DNA of 37,395 nucleotides, from the NCBI GenBank assembly GCA_964553885.1, contig CAZKLP010000002.1, positions 1 through 37,395 on the forward strand, given 5' to 3'. Shown here piece after piece: positions 15,136 through 23,686 of this stretch. Both the position numbers and the translations under genes were made by a program. Position 1 is the stretch's first letter. Each line of letters begins with the position of its first letter. The stretch comes from JACPHB01 sp964553885. Lineage in GTDB: Bacteria > Patescibacteriota > Minisyncoccia > UBA10092. The notes below the pieces were generated by a model. The model was not told where the DNA came from, made no database searches, and saw only the letters and a program-made list of their open reading frames with translations.

Positions 15136-16314
15136 ATGCCGCTTTCAAGAACAGGAAGCATTAAGATTGATGAGGAAGAATACACCGCTATTATTAAGGG
15201 CAAAATCAGGGCTGATTTGCGTCGTTATCTTGGCACCGGGAATGTAACTATTGGCAACAAAGACGGGGAAGGATTTATTTCAATTGAGGTTGATGAAATT
15301 GAAATCCCCACATGGCGGTTTGGTTTTCCTTCAGAAGAAGGAGTGGCTCAAGGCGAAGGAGAGCCCGGCGATGATTTAGGGCCGGTGGATGAGGGTGATG
15401 AGCCGGGCAAGGGCGCCGGGCAAGGGCACGGCCGGCGAAAAGTTGTTATTGATTTAACGCCCGAAGAGTTCGCTCATTATTTTGAAGAGATGCTTGAGCT
15501 TCCCCGCATTAAGCCAAAAGGCGACCGCACCGTTTTTGAAGAGCGCGAAAAATATAATACGCTTTCACGGAAAGGGCCGCGTTCTCTTCTTCATCTTAAA
15601 AAAACATTTTTTGAGGCCATAAAACGGGCAATTGCTTTAGGCGAATTTCGTCCTCCGGATAAAACGATAATTATTCCGCAAAACGATGATTTATGGTTCA
15701 CCTCTTTTGACATGGTAAAAGAACCGAAGAATAATGCCGTGCTTTTTTTCGCGCGTGACGTTTCCGGTTCAATGGGACCGGCGGAACGCAAGGTGGCAAG
15801 TTATCTTTGCGATCTTTGCGAATTTTGGCTGGCGCAAAACTACGATAAGCTTGAAAAAGTTTATATCATTCACGACGACCAGGCGGAGCGTGTGTCTCGC
15901 GACGAATTTTTCACCGTTGACTGGGGCGGAGGAACAACTTGTTCCGTAGCGCTTGAAAAAACCCATGAGATTATTGACGCGGAATTTCCGGTTTCGCAAT
16001 GGAACATTTATGTTGTGTACCTTTCTGACGGGTTTAACTGGTCCACGGATAACGAACTTTTTCTGAATTTGCTTGGCGAAAAAATTTTTCCGATTGTAAA
16101 TCAGTTTAATTACGCGCAAATCGCGATGCATCGTCCGTGGTGGCCGGCTTATGATAAATCGGGCGCTCAAACATTTTCTTCGCCGGGAACGCTCGGTCAG
16201 GAAATTTTAAAACGTTTTTCGGACGTAGAAAATCTTGCTTACGCCGAAGTCGCGACCGGCAGTTTTGAATCCGCGGTTGACGCCATTAAGTGTTTTTTTA
16301 AAAAAGGAACATAG
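15136..16314 (+). CDS. DUF444 (YeaH/YhbH) family VWA-like protein
   Basis: 392 aa. The N-terminal RTGSIKIDEEEY segment, a Gly/Glu-rich stretch with GKGAGQGHG (about 91-99) and a C-terminal von Willebrand A-like domain are typical of YeaH/YhbH. The metal-site motif DVSGSM is intact (Asp208, Ser210, Ser212), with GGGTTCS and YLSDG further on. These proteins are nearly always coded next to PrkA and are thought to be its partner or substrate; the biochemical role is poorly known. An SD (AAGGAG) lies 7 nt before the ATG. SpoVR follows 11 nt downstream, so these two are one transcript. Confidence 0.92.
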   Translation: MPLSRTGSIKIDEEEYTAIIKGKIRADLRRYLGTGNVTIGNKDGEGFISIEVDEIEIPTWRFGFPSEEGVAQGEGEPGDDLGPVDEGDEPGKGAGQGHGRRKVVIDLTPEEFAHYFEEMLELPRIKPKGDRTVFEEREKYNTLSRKGPRSLLHLKKTFFEAIKRAIALGEFRPPDKTIIIPQNDDLWFTSFDMVKEPKNNAVLFFARDVSGSMGPAERKVASYLCDLCEFWLAQNYDKLEKVYIIHDDQAERVSRDEFFTVDWGGGTTCSVALEKTHEIIDAEFPVSQWNIYVVYLSDGFNWSTDNELFLNLLGEKIFPIVNQFNYAQIAMHRPWWPAYDKSGAQTFSSPGTLGQEILKRFSDVENLAYAEVATGSFESAVDAIKCFFKKGT

Positions 16315-16325
16315 GAGGAGAGGCC

Positions 16326-18554
16326 ATGACAGATGAGCTTCGTTTTCCAACCGAGCTTAAACTCTGGAAATACAAAATTGAAAGAATCGCGAGGCGTTTT
16401 GGACTTGATTTTTACCCGATTATGTACAATATCGTAACGCCCCAAGAAATGAGCGAAATTGTCGCGCGCCGCGGATTTCCCACAACGCCGCATCATTGGC
16501 GTTACGGCCAAGAATCTCTGTGGTGGAAAAAAAGATTCCGTTTCGGATTGGGGCGTATTTACGAGCTGGTGCTCAATACTGTTCCCGCGTACGCCTATCT
16601 CTTACAGCTTAACGATGTTATTACCCAAAAAACGGTTATGGCTCATGTTTGCGGCCATGTTGACTTAAACAAAAATAACTCGTATTTTCGTCCCACCAAT
16701 CGCAACATGGTAAATGCCATGGCTTCAGACGCGCTTCGTGTTGAGCGAATGTTTGAACTCGTGGGCCGCGACCGGGTGAAAGAATTTTATGACTGGATTC
16801 TTTCTTTTGAGTGGTTTATTGATCAGAATTCTCTTTATATCAGGCGCCAGCCGCCTCTTAAAAGCGAAGAAGAACGGATAAAATATCAGGAAGAAAGAAA
16901 AATCCCGAAACGGATTGAGCCGCGGGAAGAATTACCCGGTTATATGAATGAATTTTTAAATCCCCCAGAATGGATTGAAGAGGAGCGTGTCCGTCTTGAT
17001 GAAGAACTTGCGGTAGAAATGGACATTGAGAGAGGCGCGGTTATTCCTCCGGAACCGACAAAAGATATCCTGGGATTTTTTATGCGCTACGCGCCTCTTG
17101 AATTATGGCAAAAAGAGCTTATTGCCATGGTTCGCCGGCACAGTTATTATTCTGCCCCAACGAGCCGCACAAAGTTGATGCATGAGGGCTGGGCAACGCT
17201 TTGGCAGGAAGAAATTATGACCGAAGCCGGCATGATTTCTTCCGGCGAACTTACGCAATTTTCGGAAGAACTTGCCGGCGTGCAGAGAAAGCGCGGCGGA
17301 ATTAATCCTTACCGGCTCGGATACGAAATTTGGAAAGACATCAAGTTTCGTTGGGACAGTGGCCGGCACGGGACAATTTGGGACGAGTGCCGATATCGGT
17401 CTGTAAAGGAACACTGGGAAGAATTCGCGGTTTTTAAAACCATCGCGGATAAAGTTGATTTAAGTAGCGATGAGTTTTTAAGGCAATGGAATGAATTTTC
17501 TTCTTTTGTGGAAGAACTTAAGGCGGGAAATTTGGGCTATCCCAAAGAAATTTTTATTCGCAATCAATGGACGAAAGAATATCTCATTCCTTCGTGGCTT
17601 CGTTATCTGAATAGGCAGTCGCAGTGGCAAAAAATTTCCCAAATGAGGGAAGAAATGGAGCCGTTAGAACTTGAAGCGGCGCTTCTTGCCAAAGAGTTAG
17701 AAAAGTTATCTCCAGATACCGCGGAAGAAGAATTAAAAATGAAAGCTCGTCACGATATTTATGAGCGTGCGGGGAGATTGGATTTATGGTTGTGGACGTC
17801 AAGCGACTTAAAACAGGAAGAGGGCGCGCTTAGTCCGCTCGTATTTTTTGGCGAACGCTTCAAAAATGGAAAAATTAATTATCCCGCGATACCAATTCCC
17901 GAAGAATGGATAGAATGGGCTGCGAAGCGCCGTGACGATTTTTGTCTCGGTATGGGAAATGAAAAGATTTTTGAAGTTCGCTCAACTTATGACGATCTTA
18001 TGTTTTTGGAAGAATTTTTTACGAAAGATTTTTGCGAAGAAAACCAGTATTTCTTTTATAAAGCGAAGAAAGTTTGGGATTATAAAACATATACTCAGCG
18101 CAATCGTTACGTGATTGAGTCCCGTTCTTTCCGCAGAATTAAAAAACGTCTTCTTTTCCAGTATACGAATTTTTATTTGCCGATTATTCGCATTGAGGAC
18201 GCGAACTTCGACAATAGCGGCGAATTATATTTAGTGCACGAGCACCAGGGAGTAGATCTTGATTTTTGGTCTAAAGATGAAATGTACATGAAAGACGTGC
18301 TTGGGCGCCTTTTCAAAATGTGGGGCGGGAAAAAGCTTGTTCATCTTGAAACCGTAGTTACCGAAAAAGAAGAAGAAAAGGATTGGTGGTTCACCTGGCA
18401 TCAAACGGAAGAAAAAGAAACAGAAGTTGAAGACAAAGAGCTTATAGGTAGCCGAGTAGTATTCAGCTATGGCTTAAAACAAGAGGGCGAATTAGACGAA
18501 GAAATGGTTCAAACGGATCTTAAGGAAGAGGTGATTTTTAAAGCGCCGTTTTAA
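16326..18554 (+). CDS. SpoVR family protein, unusually long
   Basis: 742 aa against about 430-510 for typical SpoVR/YcgB. Core motifs are present: HVCGHVDLNKNN (about 109-120), HEGWATLWQEE (about 284-294) and NPYRLGYEIW (about 326-335). The extra length is mainly in the C-terminal third (about 500-742), which is rich in charged residues (for example EKEEEKDWW), and an inserted charged region around 180-240. SpoVR is needed for the spore cortex in Bacillus, and YcgB joins the YeaG/YeaH stress group in enterics; the molecular activity is unsettled. A strong SD (AGGAGGAG) precedes the ATG. A palindrome and a terminator follow. Family assignment is firm. Confidence 0.9.
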   Translation: MTDELRFPTELKLWKYKIERIARRFGLDFYPIMYNIVTPQEMSEIVARRGFPTTPHHWRYGQESLWWKKRFRFGLGRIYELVLNTVPAYAYLLQLNDVITQKTVMAHVCGHVDLNKNNSYFRPTNRNMVNAMASDALRVERMFELVGRDRVKEFYDWILSFEWFIDQNSLYIRRQPPLKSEEERIKYQEERKIPKRIEPREELPGYMNEFLNPPEWIEEERVRLDEELAVEMDIERGAVIPPEPTKDILGFFMRYAPLELWQKELIAMVRRHSYYSAPTSRTKLMHEGWATLWQEEIMTEAGMISSGELTQFSEELAGVQRKRGGINPYRLGYEIWKDIKFRWDSGRHGTIWDECRYRSVKEHWEEFAVFKTIADKVDLSSDEFLRQWNEFSSFVEELKAGNLGYPKEIFIRNQWTKEYLIPSWLRYLNRQSQWQKISQMREEMEPLELEAALLAKELEKLSPDTAEEELKMKARHDIYERAGRLDLWLWTSSDLKQEEGALSPLVFFGERFKNGKINYPAIPIPEEWIEWAAKRRDDFCLGMGNEKIFEVRSTYDDLMFLEEFFTKDFCEENQYFFYKAKKVWDYKTYTQRNRYVIESRSFRRIKKRLLFQYTNFYLPIIRIEDANFDNSGELYLVHEHQGVDLDFWSKDEMYMKDVLGRLFKMWGGKKLVHLETVVTEKEEEKDWWFTWHQTEEKETEVEDKELIGSRVVFSYGLKQEGELDEEMVQTDLKEEVIFKAPF

Positions 18555-18559
18555 AATAT

Positions 18560-18581
18560 AAGAAATGCCATGGCATTTCTT
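18560..18581. repeat. 22-nt perfect palindrome after SpoVR
   Basis: AAGAAATGCCA followed by its exact complement TGGCATTTCTT, 6 nt after the SpoVR stop. It may help end transcription or stabilise the 3' end. Confidence 0.6.
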
Positions 18582-18661
18582 GAATTTTCGTCGCTCGGCC
18601 GCAATAAAATTAAGCTTTTGCCGCGGCCTCGCTAGGAAATATAATATTTTAAAGATTTTTA

Positions 18662-18691
18662 CCTCCGCCAAGGCGGGGGTTTATTTTTTCC
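18662..18691 (+). terminator. Rho-independent terminator after SpoVR
   Basis: Stem CCTCCGCC-AA-GGCGGGGG (one G-U) followed by TTTATTTTTT. More GC-rich imperfect hairpins (CCTCCGGGATCTGTCTCCGG) follow to about 18732. The rest of the stretch up to 18833 is AT-rich, with an extended -10-like TGCTATAT at about 18812-18819 before the glycosyltransferase start. Confidence 0.7.
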
Positions 18692-18833
18692 GCCAAAGAC
18701 GGATCTGCCTCCGGGATCTGTCTCCGGCGGAGATTTTTAAAGTCATATCTCTAAAATGTAAGTTTACCAGCGATCGCTTGCAAACTGACACTATTTTTTA
18801 ATCAAGTTTTATGCTATATCTAATTAAGATAAA

Positions 18834-20396
18834 ATGGAAAATGATAAATATTATTTAAAAATCGGACGCGCTTCCGAACTAGCGGGGTCAAAAGACAGGC
18901 GTTTTTATCGCTTTCTTGAAATTTTTCCGGGGCTTATTTCCTGGCTGACATTTTTTTTAATCATTTTATTTTCCTGGTTTTTGCCGTTTTATATCGCCAT
19001 TTTTATTATCGCGTTTGATATTTATTGGTTTTTTAAAACAGTATTTTTGTCGTTTCATATGAGATCGTCGTTTAATAAAATGAAAGCTAATTTAAAAAAG
19101 AATTGGCTTAGCGAACTCGCCAATATTAAACAGGTTTCTAAAGAACTAGGAAATGTAAATTGGCGGGATATACATCATTTAGTGATTTTGCCAATGTATC
19201 GGGAACCGCTTGAAGTAGTGAAACACAGTTTTTTAAGTTTATTAAAAATTAATTATCCTTTGGAAAAATTAATTGTGGTTTTAGCTACTGAAGAAGGGGG
19301 GGGCGCTGACGCCGCTTTCACAGCGGCGGAAATCAGAAGAGAATTTGGAGGCAGATTCTTTAAATTTTTGACAACCGAACATCCGGCAAATATTCCTGGG
19401 GAAATCGCCGGCAAGGGTTCAAACGATTGCTGGGCGATCAAAGAAGCTAAAAATAAAATTATTGATGAATTTAAAATTCCTTATGAAAATATTATTGTTT
19501 CGGTTTTTGATGTTGATACGGCGGTTCACCCTGAGTTTTTCGGTTGTCTCGCGTATAATTATCTGACTTGCGCAAAACCGCTGCGCTCGTCGTTTCAACC
19601 GATTCCTATTTTTACAAATAATATTTGGGAAGCGCCGGCTTTTGCTCGGGTTTTCGCTTTTTCCACCACTTTCTGGCAAATGATTCAACAGTCGCGCCCG
19701 GAACGTTTGATCACTTTTTCTTCCCAATCAATAGGTTTTAAACCGCTTTTCGAAATCGGTTTTTGGCAGCCGAATGTCGTATCGGAGGACTCCAGAATTT
19801 TTTGGCAGTGCCTGATTTATTATAATGGCGATTGGCAGACCGTGCCAATTTTTTTCCCGGTTTATATGGATGCTAACGTAGCCGGAAGTTTTTGGCGAAC
19901 TTTAAAAAACCAATACAGGCAAATTCAGCGCTGGGCTTATGGTGTTGAAAACAATCCTTACTTTCTGTTTGGATTTTTAAAAAATAAAAAAATTCCCAAA
20001 AATAAAAAATGGCGGCTTAGTTTTATAATGATTGAAAGCGCTCATTCGTTGGCGACAAATTCTTTGATTATTTTTCTCTTGGGGTGGCTGCCAACGGTAA
20101 TTGGCCGCGGGAGGTTCGGCGAAACACTGCTTTCTTATAATTTACCCCACCTAACCCGCTGGATTATGACGCTTGCTATGGTTGGTTTAATTTTTACCGC
20201 GATAATAGCGACAAATCTTCTGCCGCCCCGCCCCCCCCGTTATGGCCGCTTTAAATATATCTGGATGATTTTACAATGGTTTCTATTTCCCGTTAATATG
20301 ATTCTTTTCGGCTCAATCCCAGCATTAGACGCCCAAACCAGGCTGATGTTCGGAAAATATCTCGGTTTTTGGAACACCCCGAAGATTAAAAAATAA
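18834..20396 (+). CDS. Membrane-bound family 2 glycosyltransferase
   Basis: 520 aa. Two membrane helices near the N-terminus (about 35-75), a cytoplasmic GT2 domain, then three or more C-terminal helices (about 395-495). Catalytic signatures are in order: FDVD (225-228, metal and UDP-sugar binding), SED (317-319, catalytic base region) and QIQRW (363-367), the QxxRW acceptor motif of processive cellulose-synthase-like enzymes. It should polymerise or transfer sugars at the membrane; the sugar is unknown. There is no SD and the gene stands alone. Its stop codon lies inside a large inverted repeat shared with convergent recG. Confidence 0.88.
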   Translation: MENDKYYLKIGRASELAGSKDRRFYRFLEIFPGLISWLTFFLIILFSWFLPFYIAIFIIAFDIYWFFKTVFLSFHMRSSFNKMKANLKKNWLSELANIKQVSKELGNVNWRDIHHLVILPMYREPLEVVKHSFLSLLKINYPLEKLIVVLATEEGGGADAAFTAAEIRREFGGRFFKFLTTEHPANIPGEIAGKGSNDCWAIKEAKNKIIDEFKIPYENIIVSVFDVDTAVHPEFFGCLAYNYLTCAKPLRSSFQPIPIFTNNIWEAPAFARVFAFSTTFWQMIQQSRPERLITFSSQSIGFKPLFEIGFWQPNVVSEDSRIFWQCLIYYNGDWQTVPIFFPVYMDANVAGSFWRTLKNQYRQIQRWAYGVENNPYFLFGFLKNKKIPKNKKWRLSFIMIESAHSLATNSLIIFLLGWLPTVIGRGRFGETLLSYNLPHLTRWIMTLAMVGLIFTAIIATNLLPPRPPRYGRFKYIWMILQWFLFPVNMILFGSIPALDAQTRLMFGKYLGFWNTPKIKK

Positions 20397-20558
20397 TAAA
20401 TAAATAATTTTCTTCGCGCGCTCGTCCCGCCAGCGCGGGGCTCGCTGTCCGTTTCGGAGTTTTATTCTCCTCAATTCCTGACTATAGTCAGGAATTGAGG
20501 AGAAACCATGCTAAAACGCCTGCAAAAGCTTCAGAAAATTATTTATTTATTATTTTTT
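20388..20558. terminator. Nested inverted repeat between convergent GT2 and recG genes
   Basis: Perfect 26-bp AT-rich arms at 20388-20413 and 20533-20558 enclose a GC-rich patch (about 20415-20450) and a perfect 36-nt palindrome (20467-20502, centre ACTATAGT). The arms overlap the end of the glycosyltransferase gene. It can fold from either strand, so it is a likely bidirectional terminator, and it repeats the architecture seen at 1874-1971. Confidence 0.7.
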
Positions 20559-20567
20559 TTTTTAAAT

Positions 20568-22649
20568 TTATTCCAAGTGAATTTTATTTCTGAATTCTGA
20601 AAGTCGCGAGGAGAGGAGAGGATATTTTTTTAAGTTTGGGTCGGCGCTTAAAATTGTTTTTGCCGCTTCGCGCGTTTCTTGAATAAGTTCTAAATCGGTT
20701 AAAGAAGCCATTGTTAAATCCGGAAGGCCCGACTGGCGAACGCCGGCAAAATCACCCGGACCGCGCAGTTCCAAATCACGTTCGGCAAGTTCAAAACCGC
20801 TTTTAGCGGATTCAATCGCTTTAAGACGCTCATTTACGGAAGCTAGCGAAGAATCGGTTAAAAGCAGGCAATATGATTGATGTTCGCTCCGCCCGACCCG
20901 GCCTCGAAATTGATAAAGAGAGGCGAGTCCGAATCTGTCCGCCCCCTCAATCATCATTACCGTGGCGTTCGGGACGTCAATCCCGACCTCAACAACGGAG
21001 GTGGTGACGAGAATATCCAAATCTTTATTAAGAAATTCAGACATTATTTTTTCTTTTTCTTTCGCTTTCATCCGGCCGTGAAGCAATCCGATATTTAAAT
21101 GCGGGAAAATTTCTGTTTTTAAACGCTCATATTCTTTTTTAGCCGCTTTTATTTTTATTTCCTCGGGAGATTTTTTAGATAATTTTTCTGATTCTTCTAT
21201 TAATGGATACACCACAAATGCTTGCCTGCCTTTTTTTATTTCGCTTTTTATAAATTCATAAGCCCAGTCCCTTTTTTCAGGCGGCACAATTTTGGTGATA
21301 ATACCAATTCTTCCCTTAGGCATTTCTTTTATAAGCGATAAATCCAGATCGCCCCAAATAGTGAGGCCGAGCGTTCGCGGTATCGGAGTTGCCGTCATGG
21401 ATAACAAATGGGGAATTGATTCTTTATGATGGTCGGAAAGCGTGGCCCGTTGATTAACGCCAAAACGATGTTGTTCATCAATAATCACCAGGGCCAGATT
21501 TTTAAAGACAATATTTTTTTGGATTAGTGAATGAGTTCCGATTACAATTTGAATTTCATTGTTTTCAACTTTTTTTAAGAATTCTTTTTTTGGTATTTTT
21601 TTGCCGTCAACTCTGGCTTCGGCGGAAGTCAAAAGGCCGATTGTGATTTTTGAATTTTTTAGCAGGGGAGAAATTTTTTCAAAATGCTGACGGCTTAAAA
21701 TTTCTGTCGGCGCCATAAAAGCGGCTTGGCAGCCGTTTAGGGCGGTAAGATAAGCGGCCATAGAGGCAACGATGGTTTTCCCGCTGCCGACGTCGCCCTC
21801 TAAAAGCCGGTTCATCGGTTTTAGTTCTCCAATGTCTTTAATTATTTGCCACGATACTTTTTTTTGGTCATCGGTCAATTTGTAGGGCAGGCACTCTACA
21901 AATTTTTTTATCGGCGCTTCTTGAAATTTTATTATTGGCGCTTTTTGTTTTGCCAGTTTCAACCGCTCCAGCATCATAAACAGCTGCAATATAAAAAGTT
22001 CTTCAAAAGCAAAACGTTTCTTTGCTAATTCGGCATTTTCTAGAGCTTTCGGAAAATGAATTTGCTCTAAGGCAAAATTTAAATTTGGCAGGCGATACGT
22101 TTTTTTTATTTCGTCGGGTAAAACATCTGGAATTTGGTTTGCTAATTTCAGCATAGGCATTACGGCAAAACGCAGCCAGCGCGAGCTGATGCCGGATGTT
22201 TCTGGATAAACCGGCACCATTCGTCCGGTATGAAGAGATTCTTTTTTGGTTTTAGTTTCCCCGTATCCGACTACTTCGTAAGCGGGATTGGAAAAACAAA
22301 GCCGTCCTTTGTTCAAAACGACTTTCCCCGAAAGATTAATCAATCGGCCCGGCTTGAATTGAGCTAAAAGGTATGGCTGGTTGAACCAGACGGATTTTAT
22401 GGCGCCGGTGTCGTCTTCAGCGATTATTTCCGTCAAGGTCATATGCCGCCGAAAAATCTGGATATTTTTAGCGTTTAAAATTGTTCCTCGCGCCGATGCT
22501 TGAGAACCGGATTTTATTTCCGCAATCGGCGTAAAATTTGAGAAATCGTCGTAGCGGCTGGGGAAGTGATAAAGAAGGTCGCGAACCGTTTTTATTTTAA
22601 GTTTGGCCAGTTTTTTAACCGCCGCCGATCCAAAATATTTTGTGAGCAT
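20568..22649 (-). CDS. recG: ATP-dependent DNA helicase RecG
   Basis: RecG regresses stalled forks and processes Holliday junctions. 693 aa, usual length. It has an N-terminal wedge/OB domain (about 1-200), Walker A GDVGSGKT (285-292), DEQH (391-394), SMTATPIPRTL (motif III region), and the C-terminal QFRGRVGRSEHQSYCLL with the RGPGDFAGVRQSG segment of the TRG region. It starts at the ATG at 22649 without an SD; the usual first residues before KLAKLKIKTVRDLLYHFP are short. Upstream is an N gap and a HicB-like gene on the same strand. The 3' end meets the GT2 gene at the nested repeat. Confidence 0.96.
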   Translation of the reverse strand: MLTKYFGSAAVKKLAKLKIKTVRDLLYHFPSRYDDFSNFTPIAEIKSGSQASARGTILNAKNIQIFRRHMTLTEIIAEDDTGAIKSVWFNQPYLLAQFKPGRLINLSGKVVLNKGRLCFSNPAYEVVGYGETKTKKESLHTGRMVPVYPETSGISSRWLRFAVMPMLKLANQIPDVLPDEIKKTYRLPNLNFALEQIHFPKALENAELAKKRFAFEELFILQLFMMLERLKLAKQKAPIIKFQEAPIKKFVECLPYKLTDDQKKVSWQIIKDIGELKPMNRLLEGDVGSGKTIVASMAAYLTALNGCQAAFMAPTEILSRQHFEKISPLLKNSKITIGLLTSAEARVDGKKIPKKEFLKKVENNEIQIVIGTHSLIQKNIVFKNLALVIIDEQHRFGVNQRATLSDHHKESIPHLLSMTATPIPRTLGLTIWGDLDLSLIKEMPKGRIGIITKIVPPEKRDWAYEFIKSEIKKGRQAFVVYPLIEESEKLSKKSPEEIKIKAAKKEYERLKTEIFPHLNIGLLHGRMKAKEKEKIMSEFLNKDLDILVTTSVVEVGIDVPNATVMMIEGADRFGLASLYQFRGRVGRSEHQSYCLLLTDSSLASVNERLKAIESAKSGFELAERDLELRGPGDFAGVRQSGLPDLTMASLTDLELIQETREAAKTILSADPNLKKYPLLSSRLSEFRNKIHLE

Positions 22650-22760
22650 ATGCGTTCTATTCTTGAATTAGTCCGAACCGTTTTCGCTCTGAGCCTGTTG
22701 AACCATAAGTTTTTCTTTGGCGCTTCACTCGCCAGCCGATAGAAAACAGCGCTTTCAAGA

Positions 22761-22770
22761 NNNNNNNNNN
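22761..22770. other. 10-N scaffold gap
   Basis: Ten N between the HicB-like gene and recG. The sequence on the two sides shows no overlap, so the true gap size is unknown. The HicB C-terminus runs into it. Confidence 0.9.
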
Positions 22771-23006
22771 CGGCGCGCCGCTGCGTCATCAAGTGACCGG
22801 CTAATCGGGGCGAGAGCCTTGCTTTGTTTTATGCCGTCAGCGAGTGTTCGAAGGGCAATGGCGTATACTTTTTGTAGCGCCTCTTTTTTTGTAAGGCCGT
22901 ATGCCATTACTCCAGGCAATTTCGGGATTTCGGCGATCCAACGTCCGTCGTTCTCGCGATCAAACTCAACGATAGAGTGAGCTTTGGTTTTTGATCTAGT
23001 AATCAT
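22771..23006 (-). CDS. HicB-like antitoxin, 3'-truncated by gap
   Basis: About 78 visible residues. The HicB/UPF0150-type partial RNase H-like fold is recognisable: SIVEFDRENDGRWIAEIPKL, then PGVMAYG and TKKEALQKVYAIALRTLADGI. HicB proteins normally neutralise the HicA mRNA interferase coded beside them. No HicA-like double-stranded-RNA-binding frame is seen upstream or in the 110 nt to recG, so it is an orphan or its partner is lost in the gap. The promoter at 23013-23041 has its -10 only 6 nt from the ATG. Confidence 0.72.
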
Positions 23007-23012
23007 ACTATA

Positions 23013-23041
23013 AATTTAGCATAAGAATACTAATGTCTCAA
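23013..23041 (-). promoter_or_regulatory. Promoter of the HicB-like gene (leaderless arrangement)
   Basis: On the minus strand TTGAGA (23041-23036), 17-nt spacer, TAAATT (23018-23013). Only 6 nt separate the -10 from the ATG at 23006, so the transcript would start at the ATG. Confidence 0.6.
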
Positions 23042-23044
23042 GTG

Positions 23045-23116
23045 TCCCCTCGGTAGGAATCGAACCTACATCGCAAGATCCGCAATCTTGCGTCCTGTCC
23101 ATTGAACGACGAGGGG
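23045..23116 (-). tRNA. tRNA-Arg (anticodon GCG)
   Basis: On the minus strand acceptor CCCCTCG/CGAGGGG; anticodon stem CAAGA/TCTTG with loop TTGCGGA (anticodon GCG); T-arm GTAGG-TTCGATT-CCTAC. CCA is not encoded. It lies 4 nt downstream of the gene ending at 23121. Confidence 0.92.
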
Positions 23117-23120
23117 AAAA

Positions 23121-23618
23121 TTAAAAAAACTTTTTTTGTAGTAAATCCAGGAAAGATTCCTCTTCTTCGCTTTCCGGAAGGTAATTTTCAATAATTTTTC
23201 TGATTTCTTGTTCTTCATAACCATGAAACGGAACGGTTAAAAGGGGTATAAAATGGTGTTTTCTTCTGAAAACCATTTCTTCATCCGGGAAAATCCAAAA
23301 TGACTCAAAACTTTCATAGGAATAAAATTTTCCATCAATAGTAATGCCTTTGCTGTTAATCCGAAAATCATGCGTTTCTAGTTTTTTAAATTTTCTCGCG
23401 TAAACAATGAATGCCGATAAAGCGACGATCACTATAAGAAGATAGTTTTTTAAAAGTATTGAAAAAATAATAACAGCAAAACCAACAATAGCCAAAGCCC
23501 AAAGCCAGTTGCTGTTGGGAGTTATTGGCTGTTCTTCAACCTGCCAGTTTATATCGCCAGAGGCGGAGCTTATCTCACTCTCTTCCCGCACTTTAATTTT
23601 TACAGCATCATCAGACAT
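23121..23618 (-). CDS. Conserved-type membrane protein of unknown function (two helices plus PH-like domain)
   Basis: 165 aa. An acidic, soluble N-terminus (about 1-35), two adjacent membrane helices (about 37-75), then a soluble domain with strand pattern HDFRINSKGITIDGKFYSY and FESFWIFPDEEM, resembling bacterial PH-like membrane proteins often seen in CPR genomes. The C-terminus is acidic (PESEEEES). No enzyme motif is visible. No SD. tRNA-Arg follows 4 nt downstream and may be cotranscribed. Function unknown. Confidence 0.75.
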   Translation of the reverse strand: MSDDAVKIKVREESEISSASGDINWQVEEQPITPNSNWLWALAIVGFAVIIFSILLKNYLLIVIVALSAFIVYARKFKKLETHDFRINSKGITIDGKFYSYESFESFWIFPDEEMVFRRKHHFIPLLTVPFHGYEEQEIRKIIENYLPESEEEESFLDLLQKKFF

Positions 23619-23665
23619 GATACATTTAAATCTACCATTTTAAACATATGATTTCAAATAAAATA

Positions 23666-23686
23666 AGGATGGAATTTCTCCATCCT
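23666..23686 (-). terminator. Terminator hairpin overlapping the lipoprotein stop
   Basis: Perfect stem AGGATGGA/TCCATCCT with a 5-nt loop. On the minus strand it is followed by TTATTTTATTT. It overlaps the stop codon of the gene ending at 23685. Confidence 0.7.

Noticed and set aside
18565..18801. 78-aa reading frame after SpoVR
   Set aside because: It covers a palindrome, a terminator and GC-rich hairpins, with no SD and no protein-like pattern.
22592..22792. Minus-strand frame between HicB and recG (partly NFxRLRAKTVRTN-like)
   Set aside because: It runs through the N gap and overlaps recG in another frame; no SD or recognisable domain. The 22650-22760 stretch appears non-coding.
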